NCBI GenBank assembly: GCA_021814005.1
Contig: JAKAJC010000001.1
Location: 69,379-133,378, forward strand
Source: Microcaldota archaeon
GTDB taxonomy: Archaea > Micrarchaeota > Micrarchaeia > Anstonellales > Anstonellaceae
Length of the DNA: 64,000 nucleotides
Reading direction: 5' to 3'
In this document: in pieces, positions 45,897 to 55,181 of the stretch
Numbering within the stretch: the stretch's first letter is position 1
Layout of the letters: every line of letters starts with the position of its first letter
Made by a program: the position numbers and the translations under genes
Notes under the pieces: model-generated
What the model was told of the DNA's origin: nothing
Database searches by the model: none
Seen by the model: only the letters and a program-made list of their open reading frames with translations

Positions 45897-47570
45897 TCAT
45901 ACGAGTTCGCGCTTGAAGAGCAGCAGACTGAGCGTGATTGTGAAAATGCCAAAGACTGTGAGGGCGAGGATGTCGGGCAGCAGCTGGCCCAAGGAAAAGC
46001 CCTTCACCATCACTCCGCGCATAGCGTCGGCCGCATAGGTCACGGGAAGGAATTGGGCCATGGATTGCAGCACCGGCGGCATGGTCTGGACTGGGAAGAA
46101 CGCCCCCGAGAGAAACATCATCGGCATGGACACCATCATGCCCAGAGCCATGTACTGTTCCTGAGTTTTGGTCATGACCGAGAGCACCATTCCCACGCCG
46201 GTCGCGCCGAGCGCGAAGAGGGCAATGATGAATATGATGTCAGGAATGCTGCCCGAGATGCTGACTCCGAAGAGCAGAATGGCCACGAAGATGATGAATG
46301 TGGAGCGTATTGTTTCGAGCAGCAGGTAGAATATCTGCGTGCCGACGATGATGGTGACGTTGGAGGTGGGCGTGAGGAACACGCGGGTGAGCGAGCCGTC
46401 CTTGCGCTCGCCGGCAATGGCCCGTCCCAGCCCCATCACCGCGCCCTGGAAGATGATGAGCGCCAGAATGGCAGGCAGGAGAAAGTCAATGCCGCGCCTG
46501 TCATATCCGTAGGGCTGCAGGATGTGGATGGAAACTCCGTTGGCGGCCAGAGGAACTCCGGCCGAGATGAGCTCGAGCTGGTTGCCTGCCGCATCCTGGA
46601 ACGAGATGGCTGAGGTGGCGGCTGCTGCCTGCGCGTTTGTCTGGGCGGCCAGGCTTTTCACGCTTGCAGAAAGCCGCTGCGCATCGGCAGCGATGCGTGC
46701 CTGCGAGCCCTGCACAGCCTGATAGAGGGAGATTTGCTGCAGCGTCGCGGCCTGCGAATCGCCTGTCGCCAGCTGCGCCAGCGCCGCCTGGCCCAATGAG
46801 CCGGGGCCGTAGCCTGACAGCACCTGATTCTGGTCGATTAGAAAGCCCAGAGAATTTTGCAGAGTGGTGATGCTTTTTGACAGACGGGCATCTGATTTGG
46901 AATAGATTGTTGACGCGTCAAGCGCGAGGGCGGAAGCTGCCGCAAGCGACGGGCTGGCATCGAACGAGGAGACGATTGCCATCATCTGCCGCGAACGGGC
47001 GAGCTGGAGTGAGACTGATTTTGATTGAATCGAAAGAGCCGCCAGCCGCTCCCTTGTGACTGAAGCGGACAGCGTCTGGGAAAAGCTTAGGGCGGCAGAT
47101 TTGCCGGCCTGCGCCACAGATGAGTCTGACTCATCCACCATCAGAGATATTTCCGCCGGCTGGCCCCGCGCCGCCGAATCGCCAAAGCCCGGAGGTATGA
47201 TGAATATCACTTTGACCTCGCCCGAATCCAGCAGTTTTTTGGCCTCGTCCTGCGTGCCGACCTGATAACTGATGGAGAAGAAGTCGACGCCCGAGAGCTG
47301 CTCCACCACAGAGTGCGAGAAGACGGACTGGTCATAGTCCACCACCGCGGTCGGCAGGTGCTTGGGCAGGTTGCCGGTTGCATAGCCGAAAATGACAATC
47401 ATGATGATAGGCATGAAGACGAGCGGGAAGAGCCGCACCTTGTCCCCTTTGAGCACCATCCAGTTCTTTTTGACAATGGCCCATGTCTTGGAAACGTCGA
47501 TGACGCGCTCCACGCCTCCGTTGTGGGCGGCGGCAGTGAGATGAATCTTTTCGTGCTTTTCTTTTGCCAT
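45897..47570 (-). CDS. ABC-2 type transporter permease
   Basis: Large extracellular coiled-coil region and C-terminal TM helices; downstream of the ATPase gene. Confidence 0.85.
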   Translation of the reverse strand: MAKEKHEKIHLTAAAHNGGVERVIDVSKTWAIVKKNWMVLKGDKVRLFPLVFMPIIMIVIFGYATGNLPKHLPTAVVDYDQSVFSHSVVEQLSGVDFFSISYQVGTQDEAKKLLDSGEVKVIFIIPPGFGDSAARGQPAEISLMVDESDSSVAQAGKSAALSFSQTLSASVTRERLAALSIQSKSVSLQLARSRQMMAIVSSFDASPSLAAASALALDASTIYSKSDARLSKSITTLQNSLGFLIDQNQVLSGYGPGSLGQAALAQLATGDSQAATLQQISLYQAVQGSQARIAADAQRLSASVKSLAAQTNAQAAAATSAISFQDAAGNQLELISAGVPLAANGVSIHILQPYGYDRRGIDFLLPAILALIIFQGAVMGLGRAIAGERKDGSLTRVFLTPTSNVTIIVGTQIFYLLLETIRSTFIIFVAILLFGVSISGSIPDIIFIIALFALGATGVGMVLSVMTKTQEQYMALGMMVSMPMMFLSGAFFPVQTMPPVLQSMAQFLPVTYAADAMRGVMVKGFSLGQLLPDILALTVFGIFTITLSLLLFKRELV

Positions 47571-47607
47571 GAATATCAGTCTCTCAGTTCCATCAGTCTC
47601 TCAGCCA

Positions 47608-48564
47608 TTAGTCTCGCAGCTCCTTCTTTGTGAGGTCTATGAAAACGTCCTCGAGCGTCGGCTCCTGGAATTTGATTTCCTTCAAATCAACGCCCTCGCG
47701 CGTGAGCAGGTCTGATATTTTGTGCACCAGGCCCGACCGCAAAGAAGGCACAGACAGTTCCACAATTGGGCCGTCGTTGCGCATCGATGTCGCGCCCGAG
47801 AGCGCTTTCAATTTCGACACAAGAGTTGCCGATGCGTGGCGGTCGAGTTCGAGGCGGATGGTGTGCCGCGCGCCCTGCAGAGACTTGAGCTCCTCGGAGG
47901 TGCCCAGCGCGATGAGCTTGCCGTGGTCCATGATTGCGATGCGCTCGCACAGCTTGTCGGCCTCTTCCATGTCGTGGGTGGTGTAGATGATTGTCATGCC
48001 GGAGTGGTGCAGTTCTTCTGTCAATTCGCGCAGGGCTATGCGGCTCTGGGGGTCAAGCCCGGTTGTCGGCTCGTCCATGAAAAGAATTTGCGGCGAGTGG
48101 AGAAGGCCGGCGGCCACCGACATGCGCTGCTTCATGCCGCCAGAGAATGTGCCAGTCGGCACGTTGCGCTTGTCATAAAGAGTGACGATTTTGAGCAACT
48201 CCTCGCTGCGTTTTCGCACCGTGCTGTTGTCCATTGAATAGAGCTCGCCGATGTACCAGAGGTTTTCCAATGGCGTGAGCTCTTCGAAAAGCGAGAAAGA
48301 CTGCGGCACCACGCCGATGCGGCTGCGCACAAGTGAATCCTCGTTCACTAGGTCATAGCCGGCCACTATGGCATTGCCGTCGGTCGGTTTTAGGAGCGTG
48401 GTGAGCATGTTGATTGTGGTGGTTTTGCCCGCGCCATTGGGGCCCAAAAAGCCGAACAGCTCGCCCTTCTTTACCTGCAAGGAGAGAGTATTTACTGCCG
48501 TGAAAGAGCCGAAGCGGCGGGTGAGCCCTTTGAGCTCTATAGCATATCCGTTTGCGCGTTCCAT
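47608..48564 (-). CDS. ABC transporter ATP-binding protein
   Basis: GPNGAGKTT; SGGMKQRMSVA; LFMDEPTTGLDP. Confidence 0.95.
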   Translation of the reverse strand: MERANGYAIELKGLTRRFGSFTAVNTLSLQVKKGELFGFLGPNGAGKTTTINMLTTLLKPTDGNAIVAGYDLVNEDSLVRSRIGVVPQSFSLFEELTPLENLWYIGELYSMDNSTVRKRSEELLKIVTLYDKRNVPTGTFSGGMKQRMSVAAGLLHSPQILFMDEPTTGLDPQSRIALRELTEELHHSGMTIIYTTHDMEEADKLCERIAIMDHGKLIALGTSEELKSLQGARHTIRLELDRHASATLVSKLKALSGATSMRNDGPIVELSVPSLRSGLVHKISDLLTREGVDLKEIKFQEPTLEDVFIDLTKKELRD

Positions 48565-48592
48565 TTGGTCCCTCATTCGATGATTTTTCGGT

Positions 48593-48970
48593 TCATGATT
48601 CGCCGATTTTTGAGCGCCCGTGTCTGTCTTGGGCTGAACCTTTGAGCATGTCTATTACGAATTCACGAATAAGCCCCCTGAACAGACGTCTGCGCTCCTC
48701 CAGCATCTGCCGGCCCTTGGCCGTGATAACATATACCTTGCGCACCCGTCTGCCGGTTTTTTTCTCCTTTTGAGATATAAGCCCCTGCTTTAGCATGTCG
48801 GCCAGAAACGGATAGAGGCGCCCCGGCCCCAGTCCGTGCATGCCCCCCTCGCGCAGGGCCTTGAGAATGCCGTATCCGTGGATTTCCCGCTTCTGGATAA
48901 ACCAGAGCAGGAAGAGGGTGGCCCTCGGAGTCATGCAGGATGGAATGGAGCCCAGCGTCATCGAAACCAC
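48593..48970 (-). CDS. PadR family transcriptional regulator
   Basis: IQKREIHGYGILKAL...GRLYPFLADMLKQGLI...YVITAKGRQML. Confidence 0.85.
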   Translation of the reverse strand: MVSMTLGSIPSCMTPRATLFLLWFIQKREIHGYGILKALREGGMHGLGPGRLYPFLADMLKQGLISQKEKKTGRRVRKVYVITAKGRQMLEERRRLFRGLIREFVIDMLKGSAQDRHGRSKIGES

Positions 48971-48972
48971 GC

Positions 48973-49034
48973 ATGCCGTTTCTTGTGCATATCCTATGCC
49001 GTTTCGCGTACATATCCTATTTGGAATATATCCT
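48973..49034. repeat. 23-bp tandem repeat (two copies plus a partial third) in the padR promoter
   Basis: ATGCCGTTTCTTGTGCATATCCT / ATGCCGTTTCGCGTACATATCCT / ATTTGGAATATATCCT. Confidence 0.75.
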
Positions 49035-49143
49035 TAAATAGCTATTGCCGCCCGCGCCGCGCGCGGGTTCGGCGGCACCAAATAAAGCTATAAACCCCCA
49101 AAGCGCAAGCCAGACCAACTCACGCTTGATATGAGGTTGTACC

Positions 49144-49599
49144 ATGGATGGATTTGTTGATGAAGTCGCGTTCGCCGCCAGGCACAAGGACTGGATGGTT
49201 GTCAAGAAACTGTTGATTGAGGCAAATACTCTGCCCGAGGAGATTGCACTCACTCTTGCCTCCATTGACAAGACAATGGTGCGCAAATCGTACGAATACA
49301 CCGGCATCAAGACAGATATTGTCGAGGCATATGTTGCCAAGGTGGCCAAGAAGGGGCGCACATTTGCCAATTTGTCTGCCGTTTTCGGCTCACTCAAACC
49401 CGGCGAGGTGAAGGCCGCGCTTTTGGAGGCCTGCCCCACGCCGGCGCACTATCCGATTGCTGAAAGCTATTTTGTGAAAAAACTTCTTGAGGAAATCGGC
49501 TTTGACCCCTGCCTTGAGCCTGAAACTCTTGGCAAGGTGTTCCCGCACATAAAAGTTGCAAAACCCCGCGGGAATTTCGGCGGCAAGAAAAAGAAATAA
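49144..49599 (+). CDS. Archaeal conserved protein, possibly DUF2666-like
   Basis: Length and sequence style; GAGGT SD upstream; assignment from memory. Confidence 0.5.
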   Translation: MDGFVDEVAFAARHKDWMVVKKLLIEANTLPEEIALTLASIDKTMVRKSYEYTGIKTDIVEAYVAKVAKKGRTFANLSAVFGSLKPGEVKAALLEACPTPAHYPIAESYFVKKLLEEIGFDPCLEPETLGKVFPHIKVAKPRGNFGGKKKK

Positions 49600-49650
49600 G
49601 CCCGCCCGAAAAAGAAGTAGTCTTTTATTTTGTACCATTTTTACCTCATT

Positions 49651-50325
49651 ATGGCAAATCCTGTTTCCAATAAAACATCGCGCCAGTCAGCTAACCTCGT
49701 GCGCCTGTGGCTGAAGCAAAAGCCGTTCATGCACTGGCTGGTGCGCGAAGGGCTTGTGAATTACACCGCACTTGCCAAACGGCTGGACGAGGAGGGATTT
49801 GCTTCGGGCAAGAGGCCGGTTGCCGCGCTGAGGGCCGCCCTTTTGCGCTCCCGCCATCTTGATTTGGGCGAGTTCAATCCGTTCGGACACAACAGGGTGC
49901 TGAAAGATTCCACCTTCGAAATACGCTCGGGCATTACGGTAGTGCAGTCGGCCAAGGCGCTCAACATCCCCATCATTTCCGTTTCATCGTCGAAAAACGG
50001 CGTGATAAGCCTTGTCGACCCCGACGAGGAGGCGCACATTCCAAAGAGCGCGAAAGTGATTGGCGAGGATTTGGTTCTCATAACCATCTACTCGGACGAG
50101 CGCATGGAAACAGAATCAGGCGTGCTGGCAACGCTGATGCTGCATCTGGCTTTGCAAAATGTCAACGTCGTGGAAATGACATCTTCCGGGCCTGACACGT
50201 TATTGGTCATTTCGCCGAAAGATTTGGCTGTGGCGCTTGGAGTGCTGCAAGGTTTGATGGGCGGCGGCAAGAGAAGCAAGGGAGAGCAGGCGCTCTTTTC
50301 ATACGACAAACCGGTGAAGACGTAG
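49651..50325 (+). CDS. ACT-domain-like regulatory protein
   Basis: LVLITIYSDERMETESGVLATLMLHLALQNVNVVEMTSSGPDTLLVIS resembles an ACT domain. Confidence 0.65.
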   Translation: MANPVSNKTSRQSANLVRLWLKQKPFMHWLVREGLVNYTALAKRLDEEGFASGKRPVAALRAALLRSRHLDLGEFNPFGHNRVLKDSTFEIRSGITVVQSAKALNIPIISVSSSKNGVISLVDPDEEAHIPKSAKVIGEDLVLITIYSDERMETESGVLATLMLHLALQNVNVVEMTSSGPDTLLVISPKDLAVALGVLQGLMGGGKRSKGEQALFSYDKPVKT

Positions 50326-50420
50326 GGAAAAGGAAAGGCATTAGGGGGAATCAGGAAAGAACCTCAAAACTGAAGGGGGACTTTGGTCGTTCTGGTGTTC
50401 CCCCTGCGGTTGCGGAAACC

Positions 50421-50482
50421 TTTATAAAATCAAAAGGGCATAGCCAAACCAACAACGGCTTACCGAGTATGCTGGCTAATGC
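50421..50482 (+). promoter_or_regulatory. TATA box and structured leader of the EF-1alpha gene
   Basis: TTTATAAAAT at 50421-50430; leader stem GCAT-AGCCA (50438-50446)/TGGCT-a-ATGC (50473-50482). Confidence 0.5.
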
Positions 50483-50513
50483 AGACGAAGGGAGTCTGAA
50501 TCGAGGTGTCTAA

Positions 50514-51785
50514 ATGGCAAACAAAGAACACATGAACCTAATCTTCATCGGTCACGTCGACCACGGCAAGTCGACGACAGTGGGCCGCGTGCTTTACGAG
50601 ACCGGCGCCATGACAGACCAGCAGTTGCGCAAACTCAAAGAGGAGGCCGAGAAAGTCGGCAAAGCGACATTCGAGTTCGCCTTCTCCATGGACACCCTCA
50701 AAGAAGAGCGCGAGAGAGGAGTGACCATTGAGCTCTCGCACAAGGAGTTCGAGACAGCCAAGTTCTACTTTACAATCATCGACGCCCCGGGACACAAGGA
50801 CTTCGTCAAGAACATGATTACGGGCGCCTCGCAGGCCGACGCCGGCGTGCTTGTGTGCTCTGCCAAAGAAGGAATTCAGCCCCAGACAAAGGAGCACGCC
50901 TTTTTGGCCAAAGTGCTGGGCATCAACCAGCTCATCGTCGGCATCAACAAGATGGACGCCGTCAACTGGGACCACGTCAAATACGACGAAACAAAGATGG
51001 CCCTCACAACGCTGTTGAAAAACATCGGCTACAAGACCGACACACTCCCGTTCATTCCCTACTCGGGATTCATGGGAGACAACATCAAGACAAAGAGCGC
51101 CAACATGCCCTGGTATTCCGGCCCGACGCTCCTTGAGTGCTTCGACAAGCTGGTTGCTCCGCCCAAACCTACGGACAAGCCGCTGCGCCTCCCCATTCAG
51201 GACGCCTTCACAATCACGGGCCACGGCACAGTGCCGGTCGGCCGTGTTGAGACAGGCATCCTCAAGCCCAACATGAACGTTATCTTCATGCCCTCGGGCG
51301 CCAAGGGTGAGTGCAAGCGCATTGAAATGCACCACCAGGAGCTGGCCCAGGCAGTCCCCGGCGACAACGTCGGATTCAACGTGAAAAACGTTGACAAGAA
51401 GGACATCAAGCGCGGCGAGGTGGTCGGCCCGGTCGATAACCCGCCCACAGTGGCCGCAGACTTCACGGCGCAAATCGTGGTGCTCGAGCACCCGACCGCC
51501 ATCGGCAAGGGATACACGCCCGTCTTCCACATCCACACGGCGCAGGTTGCCTGCACCATCGTGGAAATCCTCGAGAAGAAGGACCCCAAGACAGGCGCGA
51601 CAATGCAGAAGAACCCCGACTTCATCAAGACCGGCGACGTGGCCATCATCAAGGTCAAGCCGCTCAAGGCCGTGGTGGTCGAGAAGTTCTCGGCATTCCC
51701 GCCCCTGGGCCGCTTCGCCATCCGCGACATGGGCCAGACAGTGGCCGCAGGCGTGGTGCTTGAAGTGACGCCCAAGACGGCGTAA
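50514..51785 (+). CDS. tuf: Translation elongation factor 1-alpha
   Basis: [37 protein letters not shown]. Confidence 0.97.
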   Translation: MANKEHMNLIFIGHVDHGKSTTVGRVLYETGAMTDQQLRKLKEEAEKVGKATFEFAFSMDTLKEERERGVTIELSHKEFETAKFYFTIIDAPGHKDFVKNMITGASQADAGVLVCSAKEGIQPQTKEHAFLAKVLGINQLIVGINKMDAVNWDHVKYDETKMALTTLLKNIGYKTDTLPFIPYSGFMGDNIKTKSANMPWYSGPTLLECFDKLVAPPKPTDKPLRLPIQDAFTITGHGTVPVGRVETGILKPNMNVIFMPSGAKGECKRIEMHHQELAQAVPGDNVGFNVKNVDKKDIKRGEVVGPVDNPPTVAADFTAQIVVLEHPTAIGKGYTPVFHIHTAQVACTIVEILEKKDPKTGATMQKNPDFIKTGDVAIIKVKPLKAVVVEKFSAFPPLGRFAIRDMGQTVAAGVVLEVTPKTA

Positions 51786-51830
51786 GGTTTTTTTATTTTT
51801 TAATTTCATTTATTTTGGATTGGTGAACAA

Positions 51831-52136
51831 ATGAGCAAAGCACGAATCAAACTTATCGGCAAAAACCCAAAAGAGCTGGACGACGTCTGCCATCAGATTG
51901 AGGAGATAGCCAAGACCACGGGAGTGGATTTGGCCGGCCCCATCTACATGCCTACAAGACGCCTCAAGATTTCGACCAGGCGCACGCCCTGCGGCGACGG
52001 CTCTGACACATACGAGCACTGGGAAATGCGCATCCACAAGCGCATGATTGACGTGGCCGGAGATGAGAGAACTCTTCGCCAGATTATGCGCGTCAAGGTG
52101 CCCGACACGGTGCACGTGAAGATTTCGATTGAGTAA
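51831..52136 (+). CDS. rpsJ: Ribosomal protein uS10
   Basis: KARIKLIGKNPKELDDVCHQI...GPIYMPTRRLKISTRRTPCGDGSDTYEHWEMRIHKR. Confidence 0.96.
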   Translation: MSKARIKLIGKNPKELDDVCHQIEEIAKTTGVDLAGPIYMPTRRLKISTRRTPCGDGSDTYEHWEMRIHKRMIDVAGDERTLRQIMRVKVPDTVHVKISIE

Positions 52137-52195
52137 GGCCGGATTTTTTGGCCCATAATCCATTTTTTATATTCCCCAGTGCAAACTAGAATCGA

Positions 52196-52255
52196 ATGAT
52201 GAGTCTACGACTACTGATGGCCTCAAAACCAGATGAAGACGTGACTTGACTCTGA
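52196..52255 (+). ncRNA. Candidate C/D box sRNA
   Basis: Box C ATGATGA (52196-52202), D' CTGA (52214-52217), C'-like AGATGA (52231-52236), D CTGA (52252-52255); TATA-like TTTTTATATT about 25 bp upstream. Confidence 0.55.
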
Positions 52256-52326
52256 CCCAACATTTATGCCAATAATGAGGAAGTAAGAGACATAGTATTT
52301 TAAACATCAAATGTCTCAAATACCTC

Positions 52327-53559
52327 GTGAAACCGGCATCTCCGCACGCTGTCGTCGAGGCGGACATTGAAAAGCAGATCGCGGGACATCTCTCCCACGC
52401 CCAGCTTACGCCGGGCCAGAGGGCGGCCCTCAAGTCCTTCCGCCTTGAATTTTGCGTCAACCGCAACCAGAAGTTGGCCACCCAGGAATCCTATTTGCGC
52501 TACATCTGCTTTCTAGGCCGCCACGTGAAAAAGGAATTCCAGGACATGACGAAGGACGACATAATCGACTATATTTCCAGCCTGCAGGGCAAGAGCGAGA
52601 GCCTAAAGGACTGGGCCAAGCTCGCGATTAAGATGTTCTTCCGCTGGCAGCGCACGGGGGCCATAACCCGCGGCAACCCCTACCCCGACATCGTGTCGTG
52701 GATCCGCGTGACGCAGCCCAAGACCAAGAAAGTGCGCGTCGAGGACTGCATTTCCGCCGACGAATACCGGCTCATGCTCAACGCCTGCAAGAACCAGCGC
52801 GATAGGGCGCTTGTCGCCCTTCTCTACGACAGCGGCGCAAGGATTAGCGAGATATGCAACATCCAGCTCAAGGACGTGCACATGGAGGGCGAGATGCCCT
52901 TCGTGACGTTCGCCCAGAGCAAGACCACCGAGGGCACGGGCCGGCCCTGCTACCTCATCAGCTCGATTGCCGAGATTGCGGCCTGGTACAAGATGCACCC
53001 CGACAAGGACAACTCCAACGCCTTCCTCTTCTGCAACATCAAGCTGCGCACCAAGCTGCCATTCATCACGCCCAAGATGGCGAACCAGACCCTCCAGCGC
53101 ATCGGCATCAACGCCGGCATAAGAAAACACATCCACCCCCACCTTTTCCGCCATTCCTCGGCCACGAACGACCGGCGCAGCGGCATGAACGACCAGTTTA
53201 TGCAAATCAAGTATGGATGGACCGAGAATTCCCGCATGGCGCAGCGCTACGCCCACATCACCGCCGAGGACGTGGCGCGCTTCCAGATGAAGCAGCGCGG
53301 GCAGGCTGTCAAGAAGGACGAAACACCGGAATTCAAGGAATGCCCCCGCTGCCACGCCCAGATTCCCTTTGCCGCCAAGGAGTGCGAAAACTGCCTCATG
53401 CCCCTCGATGCGAAGCTTCGGATGGAAAAGGCACTTGAACCGACGAAGATAAACCAGCTTATGGAGCAGATGGCGATGATGCAGGCAGAGCTTGTGAAAT
53501 TGCAGAAGGCAGCCGCCCGAGGGACGATTGCGAAGGCGAAAAGCAGGGCGGGAGTATGA
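52327..53559 (+). CDS. Tyrosine recombinase/integrase with C-terminal zinc ribbon
   Basis: LYDSGARISEICNIQLKDV; HPHLFRHSSATN; MAQRYAHI; CPRCHAQIPFAAKECENC. Confidence 0.9.
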   Translation: MKPASPHAVVEADIEKQIAGHLSHAQLTPGQRAALKSFRLEFCVNRNQKLATQESYLRYICFLGRHVKKEFQDMTKDDIIDYISSLQGKSESLKDWAKLAIKMFFRWQRTGAITRGNPYPDIVSWIRVTQPKTKKVRVEDCISADEYRLMLNACKNQRDRALVALLYDSGARISEICNIQLKDVHMEGEMPFVTFAQSKTTEGTGRPCYLISSIAEIAAWYKMHPDKDNSNAFLFCNIKLRTKLPFITPKMANQTLQRIGINAGIRKHIHPHLFRHSSATNDRRSGMNDQFMQIKYGWTENSRMAQRYAHITAEDVARFQMKQRGQAVKKDETPEFKECPRCHAQIPFAAKECENCLMPLDAKLRMEKALEPTKINQLMEQMAMMQAELVKLQKAAARGTIAKAKSRAGV

Positions 53560-53598
53560 TGCCGATACAAACAAAAACATCGTATGCTTGGGTGTAAT

Positions 53599-54921
53599 AT
53601 GGACGAGAGCGAAATCAAGGGGCTTGTCGAAACCGGCGAGGGCTACACGCTTGACTTCAAGGAGTCCCTTCCCAACGACTTAGGACGGCACCTCTGCGCC
53701 TTCACCAACGCCTCCGGCGGCAAAATCATCATCGGTGTGCGCGACAACGGCACGCCTTCCGGTTATTCTCCGAACAATGCCGACGAGGCGCGCATCAACT
53801 CCTATGCCCGCAACCTCGACCCTCCCACTCGCGTCCGCGTGGAGCGAGTCGGCCCGTTCGCCGTCATCCACATTCCCGAGGGACCCGACAAGCCCTATTC
53901 CAGCGGCGGGAATTTCTACCTGCGCATCGGTTCTATGTCCCAGCAGCTTCGGCGCGACGAGATACGCGAGTTCTTCCAAAAGGAGAGGCTGCTGCGCTTC
54001 GATGAGAAGCCCAACACCTCGTTTGATTTCCGCTCCGATTTCGACCAGTCCCTCTTCAAGCAATACCTCTCCAGAGCCGGTATCACACCCCTGCCTGACC
54101 AGAAGGACACCTTGCGCAACCTCGATCTCCTAGACGGGCCATATCTGCGCAATGCCGGAGTGCTGCTCTTCACCCCAAGCGTTACCCGTTTCTTCACCAG
54201 CGCCACCCTCCTGTGCGTCCTCTACCAAGGCAACGATAAGGTCACCATCCTGGACCGCAAGGAGTTCCGCGGCGACCTCCTCTCCAACCACGAGAACGCG
54301 CTCACCTATATCCGCTCGAAACTCAACACCAACCTCATTATCAAGGCCGAGCGCACCAACAAGCTTGAACTGCCCGAAGAGGCCCTGCGAGAGGCATTGG
54401 TGAACGCCCTTGCCCACCGCGACTATTTCTCCCCCGGCCATGTGCAGGTGGATATCTATCTCGACCGAGTGGACATCTCCAACCCCGGCGGCCTGGTCTC
54501 GGGCTTGCCGCGCAAGGAGCTGGGTAAGCGCAGTATGCCCCGCAACCCGCTTCTCATGGACCTTTTGCAGCGCATCGACAAGGTGGAGCGGGCCGGCTCG
54601 GGCATCAAGCGCATCCGCGACGCCATGAAGAAGATCGGGCTCAAGCCCCGCTTTGACATCAACGAGGGCTTCTTCTCGGTGGTGTTCCCAAGAAGTACCC
54701 AGACCGCACCCGAAAGTTCCCAGAAAGGTTCCCAGAAGAGTTCCCAGAAGATCCTCGACCTGATCCAAAACAACCCAGGCATAACCATCGAAGAGCTGGC
54801 TTCTAAGATTGGCATCAGCGACCGGGCGGTGAAAAAGCAACTCTCGATTCTGAAGGCACGCGGGAGCCTGAAACGCATCGGGCCGGACAGGGGCGGGCAT
54901 TGGGAGATAGTGCAGGAGTGA
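53599..54921 (+). CDS. AlbA_2/Schlafen-domain ATP-binding regulator with C-terminal wHTH
   Basis: EGYTLDFKESLPNDLGRHLCAFTNASGGKIIIGVRDNG; REALVNALAHRDY; GSGIKRIRDAM; C-terminal HTH. Confidence 0.88.
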   Translation: MDESEIKGLVETGEGYTLDFKESLPNDLGRHLCAFTNASGGKIIIGVRDNGTPSGYSPNNADEARINSYARNLDPPTRVRVERVGPFAVIHIPEGPDKPYSSGGNFYLRIGSMSQQLRRDEIREFFQKERLLRFDEKPNTSFDFRSDFDQSLFKQYLSRAGITPLPDQKDTLRNLDLLDGPYLRNAGVLLFTPSVTRFFTSATLLCVLYQGNDKVTILDRKEFRGDLLSNHENALTYIRSKLNTNLIIKAERTNKLELPEEALREALVNALAHRDYFSPGHVQVDIYLDRVDISNPGGLVSGLPRKELGKRSMPRNPLLMDLLQRIDKVERAGSGIKRIRDAMKKIGLKPRFDINEGFFSVVFPRSTQTAPESSQKGSQKSSQKILDLIQNNPGITIEELASKIGISDRAVKKQLSILKARGSLKRIGPDRGGHWEIVQE

Positions 54922-55130
54922 ACAAACAGATGTGCCTAAAAGTATCCAGAAAAGTATCTGAAAAAGTATCTGAAAGCACCGACGAGAAAGAGCCGAAAAG
55001 TATGACGAAAGTACAAGAAAAGTATAAGGAAATTCTAGATGCCATTCTCGCAGAATCGACTATCGCCCAGCACGAGCAGGCAGAGGAACTCCATCAAACC
55101 CCACGGCCCATGGTCGGGCAGGGCGTTTAA
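54900..55130 (+). CDS. Short ORF overlapping the AlbA_2 gene end; possible remnant of a second AlbA_2 linker
   Basis: VSRKVSEKVSES repeat typical of AlbA_2 regulator linkers. Confidence 0.3.
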   Translation: MGDSAGVNKQMCLKVSRKVSEKVSESTDEKEPKSMTKVQEKYKEILDAILAESTIAQHEQAEELHQTPRPMVGQGV

Positions 55131-55181
55131 CCGGAAATCTAGTGAGGGTAAAGTTATAAGGTAAAAAATCGAAGTAACTTC

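Noticed and set aside
50538-51809. 423-aa minus-strand ORF opposite EF-1alpha
   Set aside because: Mirror ORF of a highly conserved gene in GC-rich DNA; Cys/His/Val/Leu-rich nonsense composition.
52603-53580. 325-aa minus-strand ORF opposite the integrase
   Set aside because: Shadow ORF; the integrase reading frame has all catalytic motifs.
54130-54900. 256-aa minus-strand ORF opposite the AlbA_2 gene
   Set aside because: Shadow ORF; no initiation signals.
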